46,070 nt of DNA from Eggerthellaceae bacterium UBA3686 (GTDB lineage Bacteria; Actinomycetota; Coriobacteriia; Coriobacteriales; Eggerthellaceae), in NCBI GenBank assembly GCA_002371495.1, contig DFIX01000052.1, positions 3,325 to 49,394 on the forward strand, in the 5' to 3' direction. Shown here piece by piece: positions 15,844-23,821 of this stretch (position 1 is the stretch's first letter; every line of letters starts with the position of its first letter). Below the pieces are notes generated by a model, which saw nothing but the letters and a program-made list of their open reading frames with translations, ran no database searches and had not been told where the DNA came from. The position numbers and the translations under genes are program-made.

Positions 15844-16332
15844 ATGGCAAAGCAGAAGGACGCAGCCAAGAAAACTAACGCCGTGCGCGAAGTCGAGGCG
15901 GCGGGTGTTGCGCATACCGTCATAAATTTCCAGACCGAGGGCGCGCTTTCGGGAGTCGAGGTTGCACAGCTTTTGGGGGAAGACCAGGACCGGGTTTTCA
16001 AAACGCTGGTCACCCAGGCTAAGTCGGGCGAGCATTACGTGTTCATGATTCCGGTTGCCTGCGAGCTTGACCTGAAGAAGGCTGCTGCAGCGGTGGGCGA
16101 GAAGGCAGTCGCGATGATCAAGGCCCGCGATCTGCTTCCGTTGACGGGCTACGTTCATGGCGGTTGTTCTCCTATCGGCATGAAGACGCAGTTCCGCACG
16201 GCTATCGACGAGACAGCGCAGCTGTTCGACACGATCATGTTCTCGGGTGGGCGCATCGGCTGCCAGATTCAGATGAGCCCCGATGACCTGGACTCGCTCG
16301 TGGGCCTGACCTTCGCCGACCTGACGGTGTAG
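15844..16332 (+). CDS. ybaK: Cys-tRNA(Pro) deacylase, YbaK/EbsC family
   Basis: A 162-residue protein of the YbaK/ProX fold, which hydrolyses cysteine mis-attached to tRNA-Pro. The sequence shows the family order: AAGVAHTVINF, DQDRVFKTLVTQ with the active-site Lys, the YVFMIPVACELDLKKAA segment, and GYVHGGCSPIGMKT, followed by FSGGRIGCQIQMSPDDL. The ATG at 15844 follows GGGAAGG. Translation from further upstream would run through the family A repeat, so it is rejected. A tRNA-Pro gene lies about 850 nt upstream, probably by chance. Confidence 0.93.
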   Translation: MAKQKDAAKKTNAVREVEAAGVAHTVINFQTEGALSGVEVAQLLGEDQDRVFKTLVTQAKSGEHYVFMIPVACELDLKKAAAAVGEKAVAMIKARDLLPLTGYVHGGCSPIGMKTQFRTAIDETAQLFDTIMFSGGRIGCQIQMSPDDLDSLVGLTFADLTV

Positions 16333-16380
16333 GTGCGCGTGGAAGGCGGGCGCCCAAATGGTCGCTTTCGCGCGGCCTTC

Positions 16381-16413
16381 GCGAACACTTCGCCTCAGGG
16401 GCGAAGTGTTCGC
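16381..16413. repeat. Family B hairpin, copy 2
   Basis: Perfect 13-bp arms GCGAACACTTCGC and GCGAAGTGTTCGC surround a 7-nt loop. It lies 48 nt after the ybaK stop. There is no T-run. Confidence 0.8.
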
Positions 16414-16488
16414 GGACCCGGTTGCAGGTTGCATATCGTGGGATTTGTCTGCGGCGCTTCGAATCGGGCCGAATCCTTGGCCTAACCT

Positions 16489-16497
16489 TGGCATAAT
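16489..16497 (+). promoter_or_regulatory. Candidate extended -10 promoter of glmS
   Basis: TGG followed by CATAAT lies 75 nt upstream of the glmS start, downstream of a family B hairpin. No -35 box is clear. Confidence 0.35.
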
Positions 16498-16571
16498 GTA
16501 ACTTTAGCTGCGCAATTGAACGCGAGAGCGAAACCAAGAAACTGACTATTCGCAGCACCGAAGGAGCAATT

Positions 16572-18401
16572 ATGTGCGGGATTGTAGGTTATACGGGCCG
16601 TGAGTCGGCTTGTTCGATTCTTATCTCGGGCCTGGCGAGGCTCGAATACCGAGGCTATGATTCGGCGGGCATCGCCGTGTTCCAGGACGGAGCCCTGCAG
16701 GTCGTGCGCAGGCGCGGAAAGGTCAGCAGCCTTGCGCATACGGCCGAGCATTTCGACCTGACCGGCACGTGCGGCATCGGGCACACGCGCTGGGCTACGC
16801 ACGGCCGTCCTTCCGAAGTCAACGCGCATCCGCACACTTCGTGCGACGGTTCCATCGCCGTCGTGCACAACGGCATCATCGAGAACTTCGCCGAGCTGCG
16901 CGAAGACCTCGAATCGCGCGGGCACACCTTCCATAGCGAAACCGATACCGAGATAGTGGCCCATCTGGTCGAGGAGCAGCATGCGAAGGGCCTGGACCTG
17001 CTGACGTCGGTGCGTTATGCCACCGAGAAGCTCGCAGGTTCGTACGGCCTGGCCGTCACCTGCGCCGACGAGCCGGGCGTCATCGTCACCACGCGCAAGG
17101 ATTCGCCCATCATCGTCGGGCGCGGGGCCGAGGGGTCGTACGTGGCTTCCGATGCCATTGCCATGATCGACGCCACGCGCGATGTGGTGGTGCTGGCCGA
17201 CGGGCAGTTCGCGCGCCTCGACGAGGCAGGCATCGGCTACTTCGATGCGCGTGGAGGCGCCATTCAGCCCGAGGTCACGCACATTACCTGGGACATGGAC
17301 GTTGCCGAGAAGGGCGGCTATCCCGACTTCATGCTGAAGGAAATACACGAGCAGCCCCGTGTCATCCGCGACACGCTGGCGGGTCGTTTGGTGGGCGGCC
17401 AGCTGCAGATCGACGAGCTGGACCTTTCGCCTGAAGAGCTGAACCTGATCGACCGCGTGTACGTCATCGCATGCGGTACGAGCTACCACGCGGGCCTCAT
17501 CGCCAAGGAGCTCATCGAAGGATGGGCGCGCATCCCGACCGAGGTTGAGGTCGCAAGCGAGTTCCGCTACCGCAATCCCATCATCACCCCGACCACGCTG
17601 GTCGTGGCCGTGTCGCAGTCGGGCGAGACGGCCGACACGCTGGCGGCCATCCGCGATGCGCGCATCAAGGGCGCCCGCGTGTTCGGCATAACCAATGTGC
17701 TGGGAAGCCCCGTCGCCCGCGAGTCCGACGGCGTCATCTACACCAAGGCCAACAAGGAAATCGCGGTCGCCTCGACCAAGTCGTTCCTGGGCCAGGTGGT
17801 AAGCCTGACCCTGCTGGCCATGCTGCTGGCCCAGGCCAAGGGAAAGCTGCGCATGAATCAGATTCGCCTGCTGTTCCGCGAGCTGGCCGACACGGCCGAG
17901 CAGGTCGAGCGCATCCTGGCCGACACGTCGGCGGTCGAAGCTGCCGCCATTGCTTGCAAAGACGCCGCGAGCGCGCTGTTCATCGGTCGCGGCATGGGCG
18001 CGGCGGTCGCGCGCGAGGGAGCGCTCAAGCTCAAGGAGATCAGCTACCTGCACGCCGAGGCCTATGCGGCCGGCGAGATGAAGCACGGGCCCATCGCGCT
18101 CATCGACGAGGGGTTCCCCGTAATCGCCATCGCGACCGAGAGCCCCGTGTACGACAAGGTCATCTCGAACCTGCAAGAAAGCCGTGCGCGCGGCGCGCTC
18201 ATCGTCGCCGTTGCGACCGAAGGGGACGAGACGATCCGCGAGCATGCCGACCATGTGATCTACATTCCCAAGGTCAACGACAAGTTCAGCGCCATCACGG
18301 CGAGCGTGCCGCTGCAGCTGCTGGCCCGCTCGATCGCCGTTTTGCGCGGATGCGACGTGGACCAGCCGCGCAATCTGGCCAAATCGGTCACGGTGGAGTA
18401 G
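16572..18401 (+). CDS. glmS: Glutamine-fructose-6-phosphate aminotransferase
   Basis: A 609-residue enzyme that makes glucosamine-6-phosphate, the entry to peptidoglycan and amino-sugar synthesis. The N-terminal glutaminase begins MCGIVGYTG, with Cys2 as nucleophile, and continues with RLEYRGYDSAGIA, HTRWATHG and HNGIIEN. Two SIS sugar-isomerase domains follow from about residue 290, with ACGTSYHAG, SQSGETADT and the STKSF block. The C-terminus NLAKSVTVE carries the conserved lysine of the isomerase site. GGAG precedes the ATG. It is followed after 3 nt by acpS, forming a glmS-acpS-nnrD operon. No ribozyme-type leader is seen. Confidence 0.97.
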   Translation: MCGIVGYTGRESACSILISGLARLEYRGYDSAGIAVFQDGALQVVRRRGKVSSLAHTAEHFDLTGTCGIGHTRWATHGRPSEVNAHPHTSCDGSIAVVHNGIIENFAELREDLESRGHTFHSETDTEIVAHLVEEQHAKGLDLLTSVRYATEKLAGSYGLAVTCADEPGVIVTTRKDSPIIVGRGAEGSYVASDAIAMIDATRDVVVLADGQFARLDEAGIGYFDARGGAIQPEVTHITWDMDVAEKGGYPDFMLKEIHEQPRVIRDTLAGRLVGGQLQIDELDLSPEELNLIDRVYVIACGTSYHAGLIAKELIEGWARIPTEVEVASEFRYRNPIITPTTLVVAVSQSGETADTLAAIRDARIKGARVFGITNVLGSPVARESDGVIYTKANKEIAVASTKSFLGQVVSLTLLAMLLAQAKGKLRMNQIRLLFRELADTAEQVERILADTSAVEAAAIACKDAASALFIGRGMGAAVAREGALKLKEISYLHAEAYAAGEMKHGPIALIDEGFPVIAIATESPVYDKVISNLQESRARGALIVAVATEGDETIREHADHVIYIPKVNDKFSAITASVPLQLLARSIAVLRGCDVDQPRNLAKSVTVE

Positions 18402-18404
18402 GAC

Positions 18405-19034
18405 ATGGCAGAGCAGGAGCAGGCAACGGGCGTCGTGCCCGAAGATGGTTCGCGTGCAAGCTCGCGCACCGAGGAAGTCGCGCAAGTGGCGGCACAGGCG
18501 GTCGACGACGCCAAGCAGGCGGCGGGTGTGGCGCTCGGCGAAGCTGCCGAGGCGGCCTTTGCCGACGGGTCTGTGGGGCTGGGCGTCGACATCGTCGAGA
18601 TCGAGCGCATGAAGCGCATACTCGAGCGCACGCCCTCGTTCTCGCGTAGAGTGTTCTCGCAGGCCGAGCAGGAATACTGCGACTCCATGGCCAACCCGGC
18701 CACGCATTACGCGCTGCGCTTCGCTGCCAAAGAGGCGGTGGCCAAGGCGCTCGGCACGGGCTTTTCGCAGGGCGTCTGGGTGCGCGATATCGAGGTCGAG
18801 CGCGCCAAGAACGGCCGGCCGTCGGTCAAGCTCTCGGGCGGTGCGCTGCAAATCGCCCTCGAACGCGGCGTGCGCGAGATGAGCATCTCGCTTTCCTACA
18901 CCCACACCGATGCCGTTGCCTGCGCCATGGCGGTCACGGAATCGGCCGTGCGCGCTAGCCAGAAACGCAAGGACCCGATGCAGGAGCTGGCCAAGAAGTT
19001 CAAGGAAACGCGGGGGATACTGGATGAGCTCTAA
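18405..19034 (+). CDS. acpS: Holo-[acyl-carrier-protein] synthase with long terminal extensions
   Basis: A 209-residue phosphopantetheinyl transferase that converts apo-ACP to holo-ACP using coenzyme A. The AcpS core is about residues 57-185: GLGVDIVEIERM with metal-binding Asp62, FAAKEAVAKALGTGF with Glu110, NGRPSVKLSG and SISLSYTHTDAVACA. Typical AcpS proteins are about 120-130 residues. This one has an additional Ala/Glu-rich N-terminal tail of about 55 residues and a basic C-terminal helix. The ATG lies 3 nt after the glmS stop with AGGA upstream, so the long form is likely translated. The stop overlaps the start of the next gene by 11 nt. Confidence 0.92.
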   Translation: MAEQEQATGVVPEDGSRASSRTEEVAQVAAQAVDDAKQAAGVALGEAAEAAFADGSVGLGVDIVEIERMKRILERTPSFSRRVFSQAEQEYCDSMANPATHYALRFAAKEAVAKALGTGFSQGVWVRDIEVERAKNGRPSVKLSGGALQIALERGVREMSISLSYTHTDAVACAMAVTESAVRASQKRKDPMQELAKKFKETRGILDEL

Positions 19035-20040
19035 GGGCGAAGACGAGCAGACTCAAGAGCGTTCGATGGAAAATGCAAATCCTGAACAGGGCGATTTCAA
19101 GAGCGAAAAGGGGCAACAGGCGACCGCGCTGCACCAACCGTGGACCGAAGATGAGCTGCGAGCTGTTCTTCCGCTGTTGGCAGAGGACGCCAACAAGTAC
19201 TCGCGCGGCGTCCTGACGGTCATCGCGGGCAGCGCGCGCTATCCGGGCGCGGCGTGTTTGGCTTCGCGGGCGGGGCAACGGGCGGGTGCCGGGTACACCG
19301 AGCTCGTCACGAACAAGTCGACCGGCCGTCTGGCGCTGGGCGCGTATCCGTCGCTCGTCGTGCACGACGTGGAAGTCTTCGATCTGGATGCACTGGCTTC
19401 GCAGGGCAAACCCAAGCGCGCCATCTGCATTGGCCCGGGCTTCGAGCCCGGCAGCGAGCCTGCCGACAAGCTGGTCGTGAAGGTGCTGAAGAAGGCGCAG
19501 TGCCCCGTGCTGGTCGACGGTGGCGGCCTTGGGGCGCTCGGTTCGAAGAAGGCACGCAAGGTCCTGGCCGCGCGAAAGGCGAGCGGGCGCGTGACCGTCA
19601 TCACGCCCCATGGCGGCGAGGCGCGCCGGCTTGCGGCGAGCCTGGGCTTGGGCCTGGGCGTAAAGGCGGACGGTTTGGGCGAGCGCGGCGGAGCGTCTTG
19701 GGAGCCGTGTGATCTGTCGGCGGCGCTTTCCCTGGCAACGGGGGCGGTCGTCGTGCTGAAAGGCCCTGATACCTACATCGCGCAGGGCAATCAGGTTCAC
19801 CCGATGTACGAGGGCACACCGGCCCTTGCCAAGGCGGGCACGGGCGACGTGCTGGCCGGCATCATAGCCTCGCTGCTCGCGCAAGGTGCCGACCCGTTTG
19901 CTGCTGCCGTGTTGGGTGCGACACTGCATGCCCGCGCCGGCATCGCCGCCGCGCAGGCCTACGCCGACGCGAGTGTCACCCCCGAGGACCTGCTCGAAAC
20001 CATCCCAGCTGCCATCCGCTCGCTTGCTGAAGTCGAGTAA
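19024..20040 (+). CDS. nnrD: ADP-dependent NAD(P)H-hydrate dehydratase
   Basis: A 338-residue ribokinase-like enzyme that repairs hydrated NADH and NADPH. Visible motifs are NKYSRGVLTVIAGSARYPGAA at the first strand, GAGYTELVT, the AICIGPGF strand, VTVITPHGGEARRL, and the nucleotide-binding KAGTGDVLAGIIASLLAQG with catalytic Asp275. Residues 1-45 are charged and low in complexity. In many bacteria the epimerase YjeF-N domain is fused ahead of this domain; here it is absent, and I see no separate copy in the window. The start at 19024 overlaps acpS. A second possible start is 19066, inside the tail. Confidence 0.9.
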   Translation: MSSKGEDEQTQERSMENANPEQGDFKSEKGQQATALHQPWTEDELRAVLPLLAEDANKYSRGVLTVIAGSARYPGAACLASRAGQRAGAGYTELVTNKSTGRLALGAYPSLVVHDVEVFDLDALASQGKPKRAICIGPGFEPGSEPADKLVVKVLKKAQCPVLVDGGGLGALGSKKARKVLAARKASGRVTVITPHGGEARRLAASLGLGLGVKADGLGERGGASWEPCDLSAALSLATGAVVVLKGPDTYIAQGNQVHPMYEGTPALAKAGTGDVLAGIIASLLAQGADPFAAAVLGATLHARAGIAAAQAYADASVTPEDLLETIPAAIRSLAEVE

Positions 20041-20067
20041 CCATTCGGGGACTGTCCCCAAATGGTT
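20039..20067. repeat. Family E palindrome, copy 1
   Basis: AACCATTCGGGGAC and GTCCCCAAATGGTT form 14-bp arms with one mismatch around a central T. The palindrome begins inside the TAA stop codon of nnrD. Confidence 0.8.
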
Positions 20068-20095
20068 GCTATTCGCAACTGCCTCTCGACCGTCC

Positions 20096-20198
20096 GCCCA
20101 GGTCGGCGGCAGGGCGCTAGGCCTACAGCTCCTCGCGTTTAGCATATTTTAAGTCAGTAGCTGCGGAAGCGGCTACGCACCCTGCCGTCGATCTGGGC
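20096..20198. repeat. Family C-like hairpin, diverged copy
   Basis: GCCCAG then TCGGCGGCAGGG on the left pair with CCCTGCCGTCGA then CTGGGC on the right. This is a 19-bp stem in which the imperfect positions are G-T wobbles. The apical part contains AAGTCAGTAGCTGCGGAAGCG, close to the AAGTATGTAGCTGCAGAATCG of the copies at 10191 and 10414. Confidence 0.65.
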
Positions 20199-20218
20199 TG
20201 CTGTGATCTGAACAGTAA

Positions 20219-20276
20219 CCCAAATGGTTATTCGAGACCCCAAATAGTTATTCGATTCCCAAATGGTTCCACGCAC
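20219..20276. repeat. Three direct repeats of a family E half-site
   Basis: CCCAAATGGTTATTCGA, CCCAAATAGTTATTCGA and CCCAAATGGTTCC start at 20219, 20239 and 20258. The spacing of 19-20 nt is about two helical turns, as in operator arrays. Each is half of the family E palindrome. Confidence 0.7.
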
Positions 20277-20280
20277 GAAG

Positions 20281-20311
20281 CAACCATTGAGGGATACTCC
20301 CTTTTTGGTTG
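20281..20311. repeat. Family E palindrome, copy 2
   Basis: CAACCATTGAGGGA pairs imperfectly with TCCCTTTTTGGTTG around TAC. The outer CAACCA/TGGTTG and inner GGGA/TCCC match fully. It lies upstream of the ligA promoter candidate. Confidence 0.6.
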
Positions 20312-20382
20312 TTTTCCTGTGCGGTCGGCATCATTTACAATGGGCGAATGGCGTTTTCGCCTTCCAGATGATAGGAGATTCC

Positions 20383-22482
20383 ATGGCCGAGACGTTGAGC
20401 CTGTTCGACGATGACGTACGCGGACGCATCGAGGCGCTGCGCAAAGAGATCGAGCATCACACGTATATGTACTACGTGAAGGACGCGCCCGAGATTTCGG
20501 ATGGCGCGTTCGACTCGCTGATGCGCGAGCTGCGCGACCTCGAGCGCGAGCATCCCGAGTTCGCCGACCCCAATTCGCCGACGCAGCGCGTAGGCGGTGC
20601 TGTGGGCGACCAGTTCGCGCCCGTGCAGCACGAGCGGCGCATGTACTCGCTCGACGACGCCATGGACATATCCGAGCTCGACGCGTGGATGGACCGTGTG
20701 GAAGAGGCACTCGGCGAACTCCCCGAGCTCGTGTGCGAGCTGAAGATCGACGGCTCGGGCATCGCACTGACCTACGAGGCCGGCGCGCTCGTGCGCGCGG
20801 CCACGCGCGGCGACGGTACGACGGGCGAGGACGTGACGGCCAACATCCGCGCCATCCGCGATGTGCCGCTCCACCTGCGCGAAGCGGGCATGCCCGGCAT
20901 CGTGCGCGACGGTTCGGTCGAGCTGCGCGGCGAGGTGTACATGCCCAAGGCCAGCTTCGAGTCGCTCAACGCCGCCGCCGAGGCCAACGGCAAGCAGGGT
21001 TTCGCCAACCCGCGCAACGCCGCCGCCGGCAGCCTGCGCCAGAAGGACCCCACGATCACGGCGGGGCGTGACCTTTCCACCTTCATCTACGCCGTGGCCG
21101 ACGAGGCGGCGCTGGCGGCCGATGGGCAGTTCGAGCTTCTGGAATGGCTCGGCCAGGCGGGCTTCCACGTTAACCCCGACGTGGCGCGCGTGCATTCACG
21201 CGAGGAAGTGCATGCGTTCTGCGAGCGCGCGCTCGAGCGACGCGATGCGCTGCCCTATGACATCGACGGCGTGGTCGTGAAGGTGAACTCGTTCGTGCGC
21301 CAGGCGGCAATGGGCTACACCGCCCGCGCACCGCGCTGGGCCATCGCGTTCAAGTTCCCGCCGGAAGAGAAGGCGACGCTCTTGCGTGATATAACGGTGC
21401 AGGTGGGACGCACGGGCGCGCTCACGCCGGTAGCCGAGCTCGAGCCCGTGCGCGTGGCTGGCTCGGTCGTTGCGCGCGCGACGCTGCACAACGAGGACGA
21501 AGTTCGCCGCAAGGACGTGCGCATCGGCGACACCGTCATCGTGCGCAAGGCCGGCGACGTCATCCCCGAGGTGCTGGGGCCGGTCGAGTCGCTGCGCCCG
21601 GCCGACGCACAGCCCTGGACGATGCCCCAAGCGTGCCCCAGCTGCGGTTCGCCCGTCATCCGCGAAGAGGGCGAGGTCGCGTACCGCTGCATTTCCATCG
21701 ATTGCCCGGCGCAGTCGCAGGAGCGCCTAGTGCATTGGGCAAGCCGTGGCGCCATGGACATCGACGGCATGGGCGACGAGATCGTCGGGCGGCTGGTCGA
21801 GAGCGGACGCGTGACCGATGTGGCCGACTACTACACGCTCGACGAGGTGGAGCTCTCGCTTCTGGACATGGGGCGCGTGAAGCAGGACGGCACGCCCGTG
21901 CGTCTGGGCCAGACCGTGGCCGCCAAGCTCGTGGCGCAGATCGACGAGAGCCGCACGCGCGGGTTCGCACGGGCGCTCTTCGGCATCGGCATCCGCCACG
22001 TGGGAAAGACCATGGCCGAGGCCATCGCGCGCGCGTACCCCACTATCGAGGGGCTCATGGCCGCCGACGAGGAGGCCCTTGCCGCCATCGAGGGCGTGGG
22101 CCCCAAGATCGCGCACAGCATCTTCGTGTTTTTGCGCACGCCCGACAACGTGCACGTGATCGAGCGGCTGCAGAAGCACGGCGTGGTGCTGGCCGACGAG
22201 CCGCCTGAGGCGGGCGAGGAGCTGCCGCAGACGCTTGCAGGGCTGACGTTCGTGCTGACCGGCGCGCTCGTGCAGTCGGGCATGACCCGTGACGAGGCGG
22301 GCGCGGCGCTGAAGGCGCGCGGCGCGAAGGTCTCGGGTAGCGTCTCGAAGAAGACGAGCTACGTCGTGGCGGGCGAGGCCGCGGGCTCCAAGTACGACAA
22401 GGCTGTCGCGCTCGGCGTGCCCGTGCTCGACGAAGCCCAGCTCCTGCAGATCCTCGAAACCGGCGAAGTTCCCGAAATGTGA
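20383..22482 (+). CDS. ligA: NAD-dependent DNA ligase
   Basis: A 699-residue replication and repair ligase. Domains in order: Ia NAD-binding domain with the YYVKDAPEISDGAFDSLMREL motif; adenylation domain with the catalytic lysine Lys121 in the ELKIDGSG motif; OB fold; four-Cys zinc finger starting CPSCGSP at Cys418 and ending in RCISIDCPAQ; helix-hairpin-helix repeats including EGVGPKIAHSI; and a C-terminal BRCT domain (GLTFVLTGALVQSGMTRDEA). The chosen ATG follows TAGGAGA. Length is usual for the family. Its last codons and stop lie inside the terminal inverted repeat of the element at 22476-22746. Confidence 0.97.
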   Translation: MAETLSLFDDDVRGRIEALRKEIEHHTYMYYVKDAPEISDGAFDSLMRELRDLEREHPEFADPNSPTQRVGGAVGDQFAPVQHERRMYSLDDAMDISELDAWMDRVEEALGELPELVCELKIDGSGIALTYEAGALVRAATRGDGTTGEDVTANIRAIRDVPLHLREAGMPGIVRDGSVELRGEVYMPKASFESLNAAAEANGKQGFANPRNAAAGSLRQKDPTITAGRDLSTFIYAVADEAALAADGQFELLEWLGQAGFHVNPDVARVHSREEVHAFCERALERRDALPYDIDGVVVKVNSFVRQAAMGYTARAPRWAIAFKFPPEEKATLLRDITVQVGRTGALTPVAELEPVRVAGSVVARATLHNEDEVRRKDVRIGDTVIVRKAGDVIPEVLGPVESLRPADAQPWTMPQACPSCGSPVIREEGEVAYRCISIDCPAQSQERLVHWASRGAMDIDGMGDEIVGRLVESGRVTDVADYYTLDEVELSLLDMGRVKQDGTPVRLGQTVAAKLVAQIDESRTRGFARALFGIGIRHVGKTMAEAIARAYPTIEGLMAADEEALAAIEGVGPKIAHSIFVFLRTPDNVHVIERLQKHGVVLADEPPEAGEELPQTLAGLTFVLTGALVQSGMTRDEAGAALKARGAKVSGSVSKKTSYVVAGEAAGSKYDKAVALGVPVLDEAQLLQILETGEVPEM

Positions 22483-22746
22483 AAAAGGGCCCTGACCCTA
22501 TTGTTGGCTTCATTCAATCCCGCCGCGAATGCGCAGGTAGGAGCGCGCATTCGCTTGGCTTCGCATCAGCCTCGACGGCCCCTTAAGTATGCACGGGGGC
22601 AAGCTGAAGCTTGCCCGGCCTCGCTGAAAACGAGCCACTGGCTCGTTTTCCGGGCGCTCGGCCCCTGCAGAATCGCTCATGTCACGCTCCTACCTGCGCA
22701 CTCGCTACGTTGCCAGCAAATAAGGGTTAGACCCCTATTTCACATT
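22476..22746. repeat. Composite inverted-repeat element between convergent genes
   Basis: Terminal repeats at 22476-22508 and 22712-22746 are imperfect inverted copies, both starting AATGTGAAA when read inward. Inside, 22525-22545 pairs with 22685-22705 over 21 bp with one mismatch (GCGCAGGTAGGAGCG core, family C). Two apical hairpins follow: GGGCAAGC/GCTTGCCC (22597-22616) and GAAAACGAGCC/GGCTCGTTTTC (22626-22650). The element fills the entire gap between ligA and the opposing DUF364 gene and overlaps both stop codons. Confidence 0.85.
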
Positions 22747-23602
22747 AAGGCATTATTTTTTCGAGGTAGAGCATGCTCAGGGCTTCGCCGAAGAACTGGC
22801 CGGCGCCGTTCTGCACGGCGAAGCGGGCCTTTTCGGGGTCGGCGACGACGCTGCCGGCCAGCATGTCCACGCCGCGGTCGAAGAGCGCGGGCGCCATGAC
22901 GACGCTGGGGCCGACCATGACCACGCGTGCGTCGCGCGCGAGCGCAAGCAGGCGCGGGGCGGTCTTGTTGATGAGCGTCACGCCCGTGTAGAAGACCAAA
23001 TCAGCGCAGGGGACGACGTACTCGCACGCCGGGTCGGGCGTGTCGAGCTCGTCGCGGCAGTTGCGCTCGAGGATGGTCAGGTCGGCACCGTACTCGACCA
23101 GGCGCTCGGGGTGGGGGAAATGCCCCACCATCACGACCTTCTTGCCGTTCATCCGGTCGGCGTGCAGCTCGAAGGCGTCGAGCTTGCGGCGCGTGCCGTC
23201 GGGAAGGTCGACCGGCTCGTCGTAGCGCGCGCCCAGCGGATCGAGCTTGTCGCGCTGCGAGTACCAGGCGTTGAGAGCCGCGATGCCGAGCGTTGCCTCC
23301 TCGAAGCACCACGACTTGGCCAGCTGGGCCACCTCGCGCAGCGGGCGCCCGCGCAAATCACCCTTGTAGTGGCGCTTAGCGCCGCCGCCGGCCGTCCAGG
23401 CGATGCCCATGCCGCTGTCGGCCTCGACGTAGGACCAGTGCGTGCCCAGGCAGTAGTCGCGTACCGCGATTCCCTCGGGAATGCCGTCGATCATCTGGTT
23501 GTACAGGCCCCAGGGGCCTTCGAGCCCTTCGGTGCCGGCGAACGCGATGGGCGTATCGGCTCCTGTGCCCATTCCGCCCTTCAAGTCCTCGATCCGTCCC
23601 AT
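22745..23602 (-). CDS. DUF364 (PF04016) protein, putative metal-chelation enzyme
   Basis: A 285-residue protein of the DUF4213/DUF364 type. An N-terminal enolase-like part (about 15-125) is followed by a Rossmann-like part (about 140-270), which begins KKVVMVGHFPHPERL and contains ADLVFYTGVTLINKT and VMVGPSVVMAPALFDRGVD. The Desulfitobacterium structure for the family was interpreted as a possible heavy-metal chelator, and such genes often sit with metal ABC importers. The AAGGAGGT ribosome-binding site is nearly ideal and fixes the start. It faces ligA across a repeat element. A molybdate/tungstate role is inferred from the neighbouring regulator and molbindin; the exact reaction is unknown. 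Confidence 0.82.
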   Translation of the reverse strand: MGRIEDLKGGMGTGADTPIAFAGTEGLEGPWGLYNQMIDGIPEGIAVRDYCLGTHWSYVEADSGMGIAWTAGGGAKRHYKGDLRGRPLREVAQLAKSWCFEEATLGIAALNAWYSQRDKLDPLGARYDEPVDLPDGTRRKLDAFELHADRMNGKKVVMVGHFPHPERLVEYGADLTILERNCRDELDTPDPACEYVVPCADLVFYTGVTLINKTAPRLLALARDARVVMVGPSVVMAPALFDRGVDMLAGSVVADPEKARFAVQNGAGQFFGEALSMLYLEKIMP

Positions 23603-23821
23603 AACCTACCTCCTTACCAGGCTTTATGCCGTATTGATTCTTGTTTAAGCATTATCCTATAAAGAGGTACGAATTGGTGCCTAAAAGAAGGAAAATATAT
23701 GGCGCTGGTGCAATAACGGAATCGCATACCCTTGCGGCTGCTCGCTCGAGCGCTCCCGCACCCCACACCCTGCACCCTTCACCTTTCGTTTTCCGTCCGT
23801 GTTCGCGTTTCCGCGTTCTTG

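Larger units (their letters stand above)
20041..20382. other. Gene-free stretch between nnrD and ligA
   Basis: No gene is seen in about 340 nt. From left to right it holds a family E palindrome, a family C-like hairpin (20096-20198), three CCCAAATGG/AGTT direct repeats spaced 19-20 nt apart (20219, 20239, 20258), a second family E palindrome (20281-20311) and a TACAAT -10 candidate at 20336-20341 for ligA. Confidence 0.7.

Noticed and set aside
16333..16571. glmS ribozyme
   Set aside because: The leader has no recognisable ribozyme core. It contains a family B hairpin and an ordinary ribosome-binding site.
16482..18905. A very long antisense open frame across glmS and acpS
   Set aside because: It mirrors two clear housekeeping genes, and its composition (Arg/His/Leu/Gly-rich) is the usual result of reading GC-rich coding DNA backwards. 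It has no domain character or ribosome-binding site.
20219..20276. CRISPR-like or replication iteron array
   Set aside because: There are only three short repeats, no cas genes and no replication initiator gene. They are better explained as half-sites of the neighbouring palindromes.
22476..22746. Insertion sequence with its own transposase
   Set aside because: Inverted ends are present, but the 271-nt body has no transposase frame. Only a non-autonomous or domesticated element is possible.
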